DNA of 64,000 nt from Amoebophrya sp. A120 (GCA_905178155.1 CAJINV010000002.1:1630203-1694202), one strand, 5' to 3'; counted from the stretch's first letter, positions 35,101 to 50,100 are shown. The notes: generated by a model not told the origin, from the letters alone. Made by a program: numbers and translations.

Positions 35101-38100
35101 CTGCTGCTGCCACCAATAGTAGCGCCACCTTGCGGCGGGATCTGGTTCAAATTTAAAGTCTGCGTCTCCTGGTTGTACAAAAGGTTGTTCATGGTGTCCG
35201 CGTATGGAATGCAAATATGTCTGGGTCTGGAGAAATGCAACTTGTGATGCGCATTTCACAACACATAAAAATCTCTCATGCACACGCAGCAAAAGCTGCC
35301 CACTTTCTGTCACCAAAATGGGGCATTTGTCATGCGGATTTGCCATTGCGGAAGCTTCTCCAAACCTGTGATGCTAGCGCTTCCATGCCAGACCTTCTGT
35401 GTCATGCAAAAGCAGCATGACTCTTCCAGACCCAGACATTTTTACAGTTGATACCGCGTTCAACCATCGCGGGACTGTGCCGGAAAATTCGGGGAAGTCC
35501 GGGTTGGTGGTGGTCGTTAAAGTTGTCGTCGTGGTCGTCGTGGTGGACGTTGGGGGGAGAATACACTCGATCTGAATGTGGTGGATAAACAACACCGCGT
35601 CTTTGTTTGCTTCGAACACCAACGTTTGGTTCGGGTGGAATTCCAGCGTTTCGGTGACGTTGGTAATTCCAGTGCCGTTCGCGACTTTCAGCTGCTCGAA
35701 GGGTAAACCCCACCGGTTGTCGCCCTCGAGAAAGACGGTGGCGTTGGAGGTCTGTGATAGTTTGGGTATTATTTTATCAAGGGCTTCTTTATCTTTTGCA
35801 CAGACACTGAAGCATCCATTGCAACGCAAATCTGTCGCGATAAAGCGGAAAGCCCACAACCTTTCGCATTTTTTGCCCGAACTCTCGTGTTTAGCACAGG
35901 GTATTCTGGCGACCCTGGCTGCGCGTTTCCTCCTCTCCTAGTTGCGCGGCTAGCACAATTGGCAGCGCGCTTGGACGATTCTGAATGCGCGCGCGGTAAA
36001 TGCGCCGCGTTAGCGCCGTAAGCTCCTTCGCAATGCGTAGGAGATCAGCGTGCAGGGGGTCCTTAAGGTGCGTCCTCGACCTGTCTATGCGTAGGCTAAG
36101 TGCTGGCACCCAACTGCAGACGGATAGAGTGGGAAACTGCCACTCGGACTAGGAGGTCTGGGTTCGAATCCCAGAACGCGCATTTTTCCGGCGAAGCCAA
36201 AGTCTGGCTCGTATGAGACGTAGAACATACCAAGCGCCCGTTTGGCGTAAGGACTCCTTCGAGCATATAACTCAGTACTGCAAATCTCGCTGCGGGAGCA
36301 GTTGTTTTTTGCAGCAGCTAGTTTTTCTATCCTTTTGCTCACAACCCTGTGTTTAGCAAAGCTATTCTGGCTAGGTAGCTCTACGCTGTTCCCCCACAAT
36401 TCAATGCGCGGCTAGCACAATCGGAAGTGCGCCCGGTTGTGCCTGGGCGGGGGGCCGGTGAGCCAGGGAAAATAAACCTGCCGCCGGAGGCTTGGACTGA
36501 GAAAATCTCTCGAGAGCCGTAGCACCCGGTTGCTCGTGCTAACACGAGATCAGGTTACCCGTGCGGAAGACGAGTGTCGGAAGACACCGCGCCGCGCGCC
36601 TCGACGTACGCGAGGACTGGGAGGTCCGGGTTCGAATCCCGGAACGCGCTACTTTTCCGTGCAGAAAACTGCGACGCGTAATAACAGGCGACGAAGACAG
36701 CGAAAAACAATCAAAAAAAGGCGCGTTCCAGGATTCGAACCCGGACCTCCTAGTCGTTTTATCTGGATTGAAAGCGGATTTTCTGCTGGCTCGCATTCGC
36801 GGCTGGCGCGACCTCCATCAATCAATCTGCACGCTCTCCACCGGGGGAGATACCTGACTACGCCTCTGTCCAGCGTGCAGGCGACGCGCGAGGAGGGGAC
36901 TCACTTAGTCGACTCGCGACTTTGATATCCCCTGGAATCCTCACGGTCGCGTGCTCGACCAGGCGCACTACCAGTTGTGCTAGCCGCGCATTGTCATGCT
37001 CGAACGAATGAAATCCAGGGTCACCAGAATGACCCTTGCTAAACACTTGCATTCGGGCAAAAAATGCCGCGAGTGGACAATCTACAGCCATCCACGGGCG
37101 ATTTTAAGCGCAAAACCAGCAGTCGCGCAACAAAGAAGAAAGGCGCGCGTCCCGGGATTCGAGCCCGGACCTCCTAGTCCATTCCATCTGTAATTCAGTG
37201 CCGATCCGAACCGGCCGACGCCTTCCGGCGGATGTTTATATGCCGCGATCAGGTCGGCAAACGCACTGATTACTTCAGCCTGAACTCCTGCCATTAGAGC
37301 AGGAGAAACCTGACCGCACAGCCCGCTTGCGCAAGCGGGTGGTGCCGGCACCGGCGATCAGGTGGTTAACGATCCTTAGGATCTGCCAGGACCGACCGGG
37401 CGCACTTCCAGTTGTGCTAGCCGCGCATTGTAGCGCAGAACCACGTGACAGCCAGGGTCACCAGAATAACCCCTGCTAAACACTCGCATTCGGGCAAAAA
37501 ATACCGCGAATGGACAATCTATAGCCAGCGTTTTCAAGCGATTTTGCTTCGCAAAAACTTCCTGCCCTCGGCAGGGGCCAACTGCGTTTCCATTTTTCGG
37601 AACGAAGAGAAAAAACTCGAAAAAGCAAGCGAAAAAGTTGCCGTTCCGGGATTCGAACCCGGACCTCCTGGTCCGTCTTGATCTCAGACGGGAGTGCATG
37701 CGTTCTTTGCTTTCCACTCCTGGAACCCGATCTCCAGAAGGAGATTCCTGATCACACTCCCCAAGTCAGACTGGTCTTGTCTGGGTGGCACCGGTACCGG
37801 CGATCAGGCGTGATGAGCAGAGGACAACCACTGCCAGCAGTTCCTTGACCGGAACCAGCGGGACTACCTCCACACACCACCAGGCTCGACCAGGCGCACT
37901 ACCAGTTGTGCTAGCCGCGCAATTACTCGAAGAAACATATCAAAACCAGGGTCACCAGAATAGGCCATGCTAAACACTCGCATTCGGGCAAAAAAATGCT
38001 GTGTGGGAAAATCTAATGCCAAATCAGGAATGAAGATTTTCAATCATTTCAAATGAACATAAGCCGTGAGCAATCAACCCCATTGCCCGTATAGAGGAAG

Positions 38101-41100
38101 TAATCGTAAAAACTGAGCAACAGAAAACACAACATTCAGAACTTTCATCCAAAGAACAATACCGCCCGATTCGACATCGTAATTGCGTCGTTGCAATTTC
38201 CGAAAGTCACCGTCACCCGCCCGTACCCGTGCATGGGTAGTTTTATCTGTTTTCTCTTGTAGTCGGGCGAGCCCTCGTTTCTGCCCAGAAATATCAAATG
38301 CAAATATGTCTGGGTCTGCATCGGTGAAACTTGTAGTGCGCTTTTCACAACACACAAAAATCTCTCATGCATAGACAGCAAATGCTGCTCGCTTTTGTCA
38401 CCGGCAAAATAGGCAATTTGTCGTGCGGATTAGGCATCTACGCAGCTACTTCTCAAAACCTGTAATGCTAGACCTTGCATGCCAGATCTTCTGTGTGGTG
38501 AAAAAACCGCATGACAAAAATCTGCATCGCTCCAGACCCAGACATATTTGCAAGGCATAAGAAATGCGTTCGGACAACTACGGATCAACGTATCCGTCAA
38601 CCCAGTCGTCGCATCCGTGTCCCAGGACTCGTAGTACATCAACCCGTTAGAATCTGCCGCCGAGTCCACCCGCCACCCGCGCGAAAGCATCGAATCCGCG
38701 GTCGTCGGGTAGTAGTTATAATTGTCGCTCTCCGCACTGTCCATGCACTTCGACGGATCGGTGCTGCTTCCGTCGGGGATTTTGAAATCACACAGGATTT
38801 GGATCTGCTTCAAGTAAATCCGGGCGTAGTTCCCCGGCCCTTCGTCCCGTAAACTCAAAAGATCCCCGGCGACGTAGGGAACGGTGACTTCCCGATCCGT
38901 GTTTTTCTTCCACACTTGATCGACCAAAGTGCTCGACCCGTCCACATGCTCGATGTAGGCGGCGATTACTTGCTGGGATTCCTCGGCTTGAGTCAATTCC
39001 TCCGGGTAGCAGTTGCCGTAGACAAAGCGGACGTAACCCCCGGTCCCGTTCAACGGGAAGTCCAGTCGGCCGATGGTGCTGGCGTTGGGCGTATGCGCGA
39101 TCCACCGCGGGATGAAGTGGTTGTCGAAGTCTTTCTTGCCGTTCCCGCGTAACGTCATGTTCCCCCCGCAGTAGCCGTAGTCGGGGTCTGGGGTGGCGCC
39201 GGGGTCGGGGGTGGTTGGTGTGTACCCGGGGTCGGGGGTCGTGGTACCTGGGTCGGGGGTACTTGTACCCGGATCTGGTGTTGTAGTGCCATATACCCTC
39301 GGATTCACGATTTCCGCACTAAACGGGTCCTTCAGCCACTCCATACTGCTCCCCAACTCCCACGTCTCCGCAATCGACTCGCGATTCGCACAACTGACCG
39401 TGTGTGTCTGCCGCGGCGCTTCACACCGGACCCGCACTCGCGTAATCGCCATCGCCATCGTGTTACTTCCCCCGGCGATTAGAATCGATAGCTTCTGTCC
39501 GGGGGCAAACTTGATTCTCTGCGTCAAATGCTGCGAGAATTCGTTGTACGGCGCGTTACCTTTGTTGTGATTCAGGATCTTCTTGTCGTAGTGCGTGCCG
39601 AACTGGTTTTTCCCGGAGAGAGCGAAGTTCACATTCGGCATATCGTAAGGAAAAACGTCCCCACCCCATAGTTGTAATGCTAATCCGTATGCTGAGAATG
39701 TTTCTCATGCGCAGCCCCATGAGAAGCATTTTCTAGTTGTGTTTCGGAATTTGTCATGCTCCAACAAGCATCATATGCTAGATCTGTGATGCTGCTGGAC
39801 CAGCTAAACAGCATCAAACTACGAGGCAAAACTTTTCATGCACAGCAACCAAAGCTGGCTGATTTGTGTAGCAGATTCCCCATCTTGACTCTGGGGTGGG
39901 GACGTTTTTACTCAGGATACGGCATTACCCCAGAGCCACTACCAGTGTTGCAGAGGTAAAACGAAACCTCCATAGTCCCGTAAGCGGAAAACGTGTAGTC
40001 AATCGCCCCGTCTTGGAACCAGTAGTTGTGTCCGCACGCCTGCTATTCATTGCAAAAGTACTTCTATCGCACTCGTAGTAATTGCATTCTTGCATGACAA
40101 ATCCAACTTTCTACCGGAACTAGCATGACAAATTGCATTTTTGTTCTTGAGAAAATTTGTGATGCAAATTATACTAGTAGGATGCTTTTGCAATGCATAA
40201 CTGCCACAACCCCTTCATGGTCATGTCCTGCCCGTCCCAAACCGCGTGCGGATCATTCATGCTCGCGTTTTTCACGTCCCACCCGCGGATTTGCATCGAA
40301 CTTTTTGTCGTTGGCTCGTAGTCCCAGTCGTAGCAGTCGGTTCCGTTGAACTGCAACCCATAGTCCGGGTACCCGAAGACGGTCAGATCTAATCGCGGAG
40401 TGGTCGTCGAAGAACCTGGGTCATTGTTCGCCGGCTGGTTTTGCGAAGGAGCGTGTTGCAATATCGTGTCGCACAAAATCTCAAAAGATTTGATGTACAG
40501 CGCCGACCCGGAAATCGTTTCCAACACCAGTCGCTGGAACTGACTGTACCGAAAAGTCAATTCCTGGTCCCAATCATTTCCAAACGACCTCTATCCACTG
40601 CAAATACGTCTCTGTCTGGAAGAGTGCAGGTTTGTTATGCTTGGCCGACAAGACAGAAAAGTCTGTCATGCTTGGTGCGCTACAGTGCCACTTGTTTGTC
40701 ATGCAAAAAGCCATTTGTCGTGCGGTTCACTCTAGACATAGCTACTCAGAAACTTGTCATGCGCGGCCCCCTAATACAGGATGCATATTTCATGCAGACA
40801 TTAGCATCACAATTTTCCAGACCCAGACATATTTGCAATGCATAACCTCGCTAATACCGTTTCGGTCGTGTCTGTCGCACTCGCTCTGAGCTTCGCGGTG
40901 ACGTGCTGCGTCGCGCTGTTGCAGTTCCCGAAGACAATGCGGATCAACTATGACAGTGCACAACTCCCCCTCCCCCTCATTTGTATCGCATGAACGGCAA
41001 CACAAACTTAGCAAGAGTGCCGGTTTTGCATCACAAATTTGCACTGGAGTGCAGTGCTATTTGGGCAACCAGAACCTGTCATGCAAACAGTGCTAAGAGT

Positions 41101-44100
41101 GGTCAAAGGGTGGATTGGGCATTTTGCATGACAAATGAGGGGGAGGGGGAGTTGTGCAGTGTCATATCAACCCCGTTTCGTTCAAGATCAACTCCATCCT
41201 CCCCGGGTACTGTGCATCTGTCGATATGCATTGCAAAAGTGTCGCACTCTTAGTAATTGCAATCATGCATATACAAATCTTTTTCTTGAGGTAAATCAGC
41301 AGCACAAATTTTATTTCTCATGCTGAGGAAATTTGTAATGCATTTACACGAGTACGATACTTTTGCACAGGATAGTCGAAAACCCGTACCAACTGTTCGC
41401 CGGCTGACACTCGGCGTGCACCGGATCGGTGTTGGGTCGGAAATCTGGCCCGTTGATCATCTGGTTATATTGCGTCGCCCTCCCGTCTAGTCCGGCGTTG
41501 TTGATCCGCCAGGCTGTGGACAGCCCGGAGGTGTGCCACTGTTCCGGCTTCGTCGTGTACTCGTCGAGCCACTCGACCGGTTGTTGGCCACTACTACCGG
41601 GGCTTGGCGAGGGAGAAGGACTCGGACTCGTGTTGTTCTGTGCGCCGGGTGTGCAGTGATTCGGTGCGACGTTCTGCTCAATGCCGCACACGTGGTCTCC
41701 GTTCCCGTTTTCGATTCTTAATTGGAATTCCGACGCATGATTATCCTCGGAGCAGGAATTCAGTAAGGTGAGCTGCGTGCTGCTCGCATCGTTTTGGAGA
41801 ACTAGGTATTTTTGACTTCCCTTGTTCTTCAAACACACAAACACGCTCGTCGTACAACTATCCGTCCACATGTGGTGGTTGTGGTAGTACACCTCCCAAT
41901 GGAAGTAATTGTTCGTAGTATCCGCAGCAGACTGGAGAATCACTTCGCTCAGCGCGGAGTCGACCCCCAAAGTGTACGTCTCCGCAACCGTTTTGATCAC
42001 GTAAGAAGGATTCGGCTGCGGGTCTTGCTGGAAGAACTTAAACCCATTTTCGTCCCCGGTCGCGGTGTTAATGTTCTGCGCTGTGTCGATCTGCACCTTC
42101 GCCTGCGCCTTGCTGAAGAAAACGTCCTTCATAGACTGTTGGTGCCGGATTGTCACCGGCTGTTTGTTCGTGTCACAAGTTCGTGGCGTCGTCGGCTTCG
42201 GTTGAGTCGTCCAAGAACCACTTGCTCCACCGCCTTGGTTTGCCGGCACCCCGCTGCTGACCTGACAGTTGTTTGGCGCCACGTTTTGCTCGACCCCGCA
42301 GACATGCTCACTGGAACCACCATGCACTCTCGTCTGGAACTCCGACGCGATGTTGTCCTCATTGCAGGAATTTTTCAACGTCAATGTCGTCGACGCTGGG
42401 TCCTGGTCGTTTTCCAATACTAAGAACTTCCCAGTTCCTAAATTCTTCAAACAAACAGGAACTAAATCCGTGCAGTTGTTCGTCCACAGGTGGTTATCGT
42501 GGTAGTACACCTCCCAGTGCCAGTGCGCATCGGTAGTTGGGGCCTGGAACTGCAATTTCACTTCCTGCGTAGCGGAGTCAACACCCAACGTGTAGGTCGT
42601 CCCTCCAATCGTTTCAATTCTATACGCCGGATTCGGCATTGGGTTTTGCTCGGTGAAACGGAACCCCGGCTCGTCGCCACTCGAGCCTTGAATATTGGAA
42701 CTCACGTCGATTTTCACTTTTCCCTCCGCTTTGGACCAAAACATCTCTTTGTTGCTCCTCCCATGTCGGATCGCCACCGGTTCTTTCGCCGTGTCACAGG
42801 ACCGCGGCGTCGTCGGTTTTGGATCGCTGGTCCACGACGAGCCACCAGTACTATTACCCGGAGCTGCTCCACCTCCAGACTGCATTTGACAACTATTCGG
42901 CGCGACGTTCTGCTCAATCCCGCAAACGTGCTCGCCCCCGCCGTTCCCGGTTCGCAGCTGGAACTCGGACGCAATGTTGTCTTGGGAACAGGAATCCAAT
43001 AGTTGCAAAGTCGTGCTTGCCGGGTCCTGGTCGTTTTGCAGCACTAAAAATTTCCCCGAGCCCACGTTTTTCAAACACACAAACACCTGATCCGTACAAG
43101 ACTGCGCCCACGCGTGGTGCTGGTGGTAGTACACCTCCCAGTGCCAATGGGAGTCGGTAGTCGGTGCGTTTTGCTGCATCTGCACTTCGAGAACAGCACC
43201 GTTCGTGACGACGCCTAAATTGTACAGATTGTCAGTGGTTACAATCTGGTAACTCGGATCGGGAGAAAGCGTCTGCTCCACGAATTTCAACTGATTCAGA
43301 TCCCCGTTGGGTGTGTGGATATTGTTCGCTGTGTCGATCTTCACCTTCGCCTCTGCTTTCGACCAAAAAATCTCCTTGTTACTCCTGCCGTGCTTGATCG
43401 TCACCGGGTGCTTGTTTGTGTCGCAAGTCCTGGGAGTAGTCGGTTTCGGGTCACTTGTCCACGACGAACCACCAGGCGAAGCAGGACCAGGAGCCGGGCT
43501 CGGCTGGGACAAAAACGACGGCCGGATTCCCCTGTTGACACACTTCGGAAAGTTCGGAACCCGGCAGGTGGTTTCGATTTGCTTGATAAACAAAATCCCA
43601 TACCCCTCCTCGACGACTTCCAACGTCTGCCCCGCGTCAAATTGCACAATGTCCTCGTGCACGATTTTCCTATCCAGCGCGGACGTGTCCACGTGGGTGG
43701 AATCAAGTGTCACACTTCGCACCGTCTCCGGCGGCTGGACGTCCCCGTAGAAATCCCGACCGGATTTTAACAACTGCACCGAACCTTCATGGTTGCACCC
43801 GCCATAAAGAATTTTGAAACTCCCGTAGTACGGTGGGGTGAAACTCACCCCGTGTTTGGTAGCGGCGCCGAACGTGAAGAAGTGCTCCGTGTTCCCGCAA
43901 GCGTACCGGTGGTTATTCGCATTTACAATACTCTGTGTCCACATCTCAGACGTTTGCTCGGTTGTCTGGTATCAAAGAAAAAAAGTTCGTCACGGTCACT
44001 CATGCGCCGTCTCGCAATACAAAACTTTCTGTCATGCGTAAAAATGCATCACAGCCACAAGGGATTTCCCTAGTGTTTCTGCAATACAGAGGAAAGTTGT

Positions 44101-47100
44101 GATGCTAAAAAAACTTGTAATGCAAAACCTGCAAGTCAATGACTGCGACAAACTTTTTTCTCTCCATATCTGGTACCCTCTTGACAACAACGATCCATGC
44201 GACGTCGGCGTCCAGAGAAGGTTGTAAGGAGAGGTGGAAGTAGGACCTATCGGGCTGGTGCACATCTGCGGCACTTGCTGATTGTCACTGTAGTCGATTT
44301 GGGGTAACTCCTTGAACACGGTAGTCCTGTTACAATCCACCTCAAATTCCTTGATGTAAATCAAACTCCTCCCGGTGTTCCCCACGCGGAGTCTGTCCCC
44401 GTTTTGAAAAACCTTCACGACCTCGATATCCCGATTCGTCACGCCCAGAGAATCATCATACAGGTCTTCCTTCAGATTCCCGAAGAAATCGTAGAGTGTC
44501 GCGTTCACCCCGGACCTTCCATCATTTTCCCCGCAATTCCCGAACCGGAGTCGGAACACCCCAGTACCGGAAAACTCCAATTCCGCATACGGCTTCGGCT
44601 ATCAAATGCAAATATGTCTGGGTCTGGAACATTGCCACACTTGTCATGCATATTTTGCATGGCCCCTGATGCCTGTAATGCATGGCCTAGCATCACATAT
44701 TTCTAGAGGGCTTCCTGATGCCTATGTATACTGCATGAGAAATGCCCTCTCCGTGTAGATCAAACCGGACTCCTCTTGCTGGTCATGCAATACAGATTTT
44801 TTTCGAATCCGGAAACAGCATCACAAGTCGCAACCTTCCAGACCCAGACATTTTTGCAATCCATATCGGCTGCGTTTGGTCGATACTCGCCGGAGGACTC
44901 CCGTGGTGGCTGTTCCAGTGATCCGGTTGCGCGTAACTAATATCAACTGCAAAAGTGTCTGGGTCTGGAAGATTCCGAGACTTGTCATGCAGCTTTTCCA
45001 AGCTCCGCCAAGTCTGCAATGCAGGGCATAGCATCACAGGTTCTGCAGCCCCTTGGTGATGCCTATTCTGCATGAGAAATGCTCTCTGAGCATGGCCAGA
45101 AATGGACAGCTTTTCCAAGCCATGCAATACAGATTTTTGTAGGATGCGCAACACGCATCACAAGTTCGCAGCCTTCCAGACCCAGACATTCTTGCATTTG
45201 ATAACTAACACCGTAGAACAAATCGTTTGTGTTCGCGAGGTAGAAGGCGTGATTTGTATTCGTATACCACTGGTTGTTGTAAGTACAACTTCCAAACTCC
45301 GCAGCATCGTTGTGCTTCCTCCCGTCGGAAAACCCATGGTAGAACTTCCAACCGTAATCGAGGAGATCGCGTTCTGTTTTGACCACCCTCCGCCCGCCGA
45401 AGTTCTGGCAGATGGCTTGGTAGCACTGGAACTGCACTCTTTGGATGTAGAAAGCAGAATAGGGGATGCTCTTGTCCTGCACCACCACAGAAAGCGTTTG
45501 CTGCTTCGTCGGGTGGTTGTTGTTGTATAAATCCACGGTCTGGCTTGAGGACGCACCGGGGGTCGTCAGTGCGGTCTGATCATTCCCAAGGAGTTGAAAA
45601 ACCACCCCGGTTGGCTGTCTGCGTTCCGGATTACACTCGCCAAACTCCACCATCACATTGATCCGCATGTGCTCTTCCAGCATGAACAAACTCGCGTTCA
45701 GCGTAGTCGTGTCATCCGGCCCCTGCATCGCGTGATATCTTGCTCCACAGGTGTCCATAGGGTCTAACTCCCCACCGGTGATGCTGCTGCTGTGATTCCT
45801 AAGTGACGGCTCCTTCTCAAATCCGGTCGGGTGACTTGGAAACTTCCACCCGCGGGCGACTAGAGAGGAAGCGGTGTTTGGGTAGTAGATCTCGTTTTTA
45901 CACGCGGCGGTGGGTAGTTGGGAGAAATCCTCCTCCGCGGTATTTGTTGTGTTTTTCGCGCAGTAAAACCCAACTTCCTTCACGTATAAAATTGCGGAGT
46001 GAAACTCCTGCAGCACAAACTTGTCCCCCGGTGCCATAAACACCACCTGCTCCTGATCGAAGTTATGTCTCTTCACCCTGGACAATAACTCCGGTGACTG
46101 GTTCTTCCTGACGATTTGCGCGTTGATGAAACCGTCTTCTTGCGAATCGTAGCAGTTTCCGAAAATTACCTTCAAATTCCCGGACTGCATGCCTTTCCAC
46201 TCATAGGACAACTGCGGCGGGTTCTGGTCATCGCCCGACGGACCCCAGCCGTACCAGTGCTTCTTATTCCCACACTTCTCCGATTCCAATTGGCCAAAAA
46301 ACCGGTCCGCGTGGAGCAAATTGTTCTGTAACTCAAACCCAATATCGAGCAAGTCCTTCGTGGTTATCGGGTAAAACGGAACGAAATTCGCCAAATTCGT
46401 GTACTTCAAACCGAAATCGTACGCGTCCTTCACGAAATCACAAGAATTTTGCGGCGCGGAGGGGGAAGTTTGGATGCCTGCGCCAGTACTTTGCGGCATG
46501 TTGCCGTTGCTGTCGGGTAGAATCCGAAACGTCCGGCACACCGGCGTGTCTTTTTTCGTGGCGGAGACAATCTGCCACCGCTCGTCTGGACCGCAGGATC
46601 GTATCCCACGAAAAAAGTAGTGTTACAGTTACACATTTGTAGTCAATTCAGCAACACAATAAATTTCTCTGGATGGCAGAGAAAACTTGTAATGCAGAAA
46701 TCCTACGGGACAACACCTATGAAACGGAGCTCCCATGCATATCCGGCATGACAGAGCTTGTCTGTCTTGCTTGGCCTGCAACACAATGTGTAAGTGTAAC
46801 TCTTTTTTCTTCCGATAGATTGGGAATCTAGTTTATCGCGATTGTTCAGCGACGGATCCGCGTCGTTGTCGCGTAAGTAGTACCTATGCATTGCAAATGT
46901 GTCTCGGTGGTCTGGAAGAGTGCGCTAGTTTGTTATGCACGTTTTGCATGACCCAAGCTGTCTGTGATGCATGTCCTAGCATCACAGATTTTTTGAGGGC
47001 TTTTTGATGCCTACTGCGCATGAGAAATAAGTACCCTTTCCGCACAGCAAAAACTGCACCTCTGTTGCTGCTCATGCAATACAGATTTTCTTCGAGTCCA

Positions 47101-50100
47101 AAGGTAGCATGACAAGTTGCACTCTTCCTGACCCACACATATTCGCATTTGATAATACCCGTTCTGCACCGATTTGATGCAGACGTAGAACGCGTTCGCA
47201 TTGTTACTCGCGGGTTGTTATGAATTGCAAATGCGTCTGGGTATGGAAACTTGTAATGCTAAAGCTGAATGATAGACACACTGCAATACGCAGCTACGCA
47301 TGACAAATTTTTTGGCTGCCATGTCTTAGGTATTCCGCATGGCAAACTGCGTTTTTGCATGACACGTAAGAGGGGCTTTTCGTGCCTATGCTACACAGAT
47401 TCTCGAGTCATGCCAGACAAGCATCACAAACTTGCATTCTTCCAGACCCAGACATATTTGCAGTTGATAGTTGTTGCCCAGGACCCCCACTCGGCGGGGT
47501 CTGATCGGAATGCTCGGTGATTTCCCAGATCTCATTGTCCCCCCAAATCAACTCCCACTCGCTGTGACTGGTAGCGGAAAAAACCATCTCTGGCCGCATC
47601 ACCATATTGTCCCGTAAGTGTCGTCTGTGGTAGTAACTACGGATCAAGTAGCGATTCGGATATCCAGCGTTTAATAGCTTCCACTGCGCATCCGTAGCCT
47701 CCTGGGTCGTGTTGAAAATAGCCGGGGAGGGGAGAACCCCGGGTCGAATTTTGCGGTAGATGTACGCTTCTATGTTGTTCAAACCCGTGGCCTCGTAACT
47801 GTCGCATTTTTCGTAGATTCGGCACCCGGCGTCGGAATAATAGGTGAAGAAGTCGCAATTTTCGAAGTCGGAGCAGTGCTTGGCGCACGTATCCACGTTC
47901 CCGTACCCCGGGCCGCAGTAATTGCAGGCGTGGGTGAGAGAAATCCGATCAGATTCCGGACAACTTTTATCCGTTTCCTGGAGATTTCCGTGCCGTTGGT
48001 ACTCGTATTCAACCGGGTTGATGACTATCCTGGGCTCGAAATTACCGGTGGACGAAACGGCGAGAAAAGCGTCCTGGTTGTTCTTCCCCGAGCGGATGTG
48101 CACCGGGATCCCCAGTTCGCAGGAAAGAGACGGAGGACCGCCAGACGAATGGTTCGGGTCGTGGGTTGTAGCCCCCGTGTTTGGATTTACCGTTGTGTAG
48201 GTGGTGAGCTGTCGTCTGCTCGGTGCTTGCGTCGTCGGCGGCGGAGTGGTCGTCTGAATCGCGGTTTGCCACTCTTGTAAGTTGATATCCACGGGGGACT
48301 TCGCCCGGGCAGAACAATATCAAATGCAAAAATGTCTGGGTCTGGAAGATTTTGAGATTTGTCATGCTTGTCTGGCATGACCAAAAAGTTTGTGATGCGT
48401 GTCCAAGAAGAGACACTTTCGCCTGTCATGCAAAAACGCAGTTTTTCATGCGAAAAACGCAGCACAAAGAAGCGCAGATATTTCTCATGCTTGCCTATGC
48501 ATTACAGAGCATTCACTATTCCCAACGCAGCATTACAAGTTTCCAGACCCAGACATTTTTGCACTTGATAAACAAGCGGATCCCCCGAATGCGTCCACAA
48601 TGTCGAAAATTGTGTTGGAATTCGTGCTATCAACTGCAAAAGTACTTGTACTATAATCGCAATACTGCATGACAAATCATCTATTTTACCCGAATCCGCA
48701 TTACAAATTGCATTTTTGATTCTGGAAAAATTTGTAATGCAATTTCCACTCTGTACGGTGCTTTTGCAATGCATACGTGCTTTCCACTAAGGTCTCCAAC
48801 CAACTGGCATCTTGAAACCGCACAAAGCGATTCCGTATGGATTGCAAATGTGTCTGGGTCTGGAAGAATACAGACTTGTGATGCGCATTTCAGAACACAG
48901 AAAAATCTCTCATGCATAGGCAGCAAAAGCTAAAGCTGCCTACCTTCTGTCACCAAAGTGGGGGACTTGTCATGCGGATTCGGCATTGCGGAAGCTTCTC
49001 GAAACCTGTGATGCTAGAGCTTCCATGCCAGACCTTCTCTGTCATGCAAAAACAGCATGACTCTTCCAAACCCAGACATATTTGCAATCCATATTCCGAC
49101 CAGAACTCCCCGGCAAGTCCGTTGCACGCAGCCGGAATTTCGGGTAGGATTGGGATGAAGTAGAAGAACTACCGCCTGTGGATGAAACTACTGGTACTGG
49201 CTCCAACTTCCACGGCGAATTCTCCGGCCAGTTGCTTGCTATCAGCCGGTCGTCTCCGGCAGAAGCAGGGACCGCATATTTCTGCTGAATAAACTGCCCC
49301 CCGTATCCTGAGTAAAAACATCCCCACACCAGAGTCAAGATGCGAAATCTGCTATACAAATCCACCAGCTTTGGTTGTTTCGCATGACAAGTTTGTCCTC
49401 GTACTGTGATCCTGTTCAGCTAGTTCAGAAGCATCACAGATCCAGCATATCATGCTGATTCTAGCGTCACAAATTCCTAAATACGAATAGGAAATGCTTC
49501 TCATTGGGCTCCGCATGAGAAACGTTTTCGGCATGCAGATTTGCATGACAACTCTGGGGTGGGGACGTTTTTACTCAGAATACCCCGGCCGTCCGGAGGT
49601 AAAACTCATTCTGCAACTCCGCGACGGCGCCAAACGGACCGTACTTGGTGAGAATCACACAAGCATTCGAGTTATCCAGTGCAAACATGTCAGGGTCTGG
49701 AAAAGTGCAACGTCTGTCATGCATATTGTACATGACCCGTGATGTCTGTGATGCATGCCCCAGCATCACAGATTTTTAGAGGGCTTTGCGATGCCTCTAC
49801 CGCATGAGAAATGCCCTCCCCGTGTACTAGCACAAACTGAACTATTCTTGCTGGTGACGCTATGCAAATTTTTGTAGAATCCCAAGGCAGCATGACAAGT
49901 TGCAGCCTCCCAGACCCAGACATATTTGCAATGCATACAAGTTCAGCGGTTGGTTTGGATTGCTGTTCGCATCCGGATTTGACATTTGCGGGATGCCGTG
50001 CGCTATCCTGTGCAAAAGTATCTTCGTACAAGTGGAACAAATCGCATGACAAATTTCCTCAGTGTGAGAACTGGAATTTGTAATGCAGATATACCTTAAG

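Larger units (their letters stand above)
35752..38162 (-). other. Canonical GT-AG intron, 2,411 nt, carrying tRNA-like repeats
   Basis: Minus-strand donor GGGCG/GTATTG and acceptor CTATCACAG/ACCTCC. The joined protein FGNCNDAITMSNRA-TSNATVFLEG matches other FGNC modules (FGNCGENDGRSGVNATLYD), which fixes both sites. The intron contains five tRNA-like repeats (35944-37920) and shared hairpin segments. The donor resembles that of the 8192-8362 intron. Confidence 0.7.

Noticed and set aside
35944-37920. Five functional tRNA genes
   Set aside because: The A and B boxes are 190-230 nt apart, acceptor stems are partly mismatched and no consistent anticodon arm is visible.
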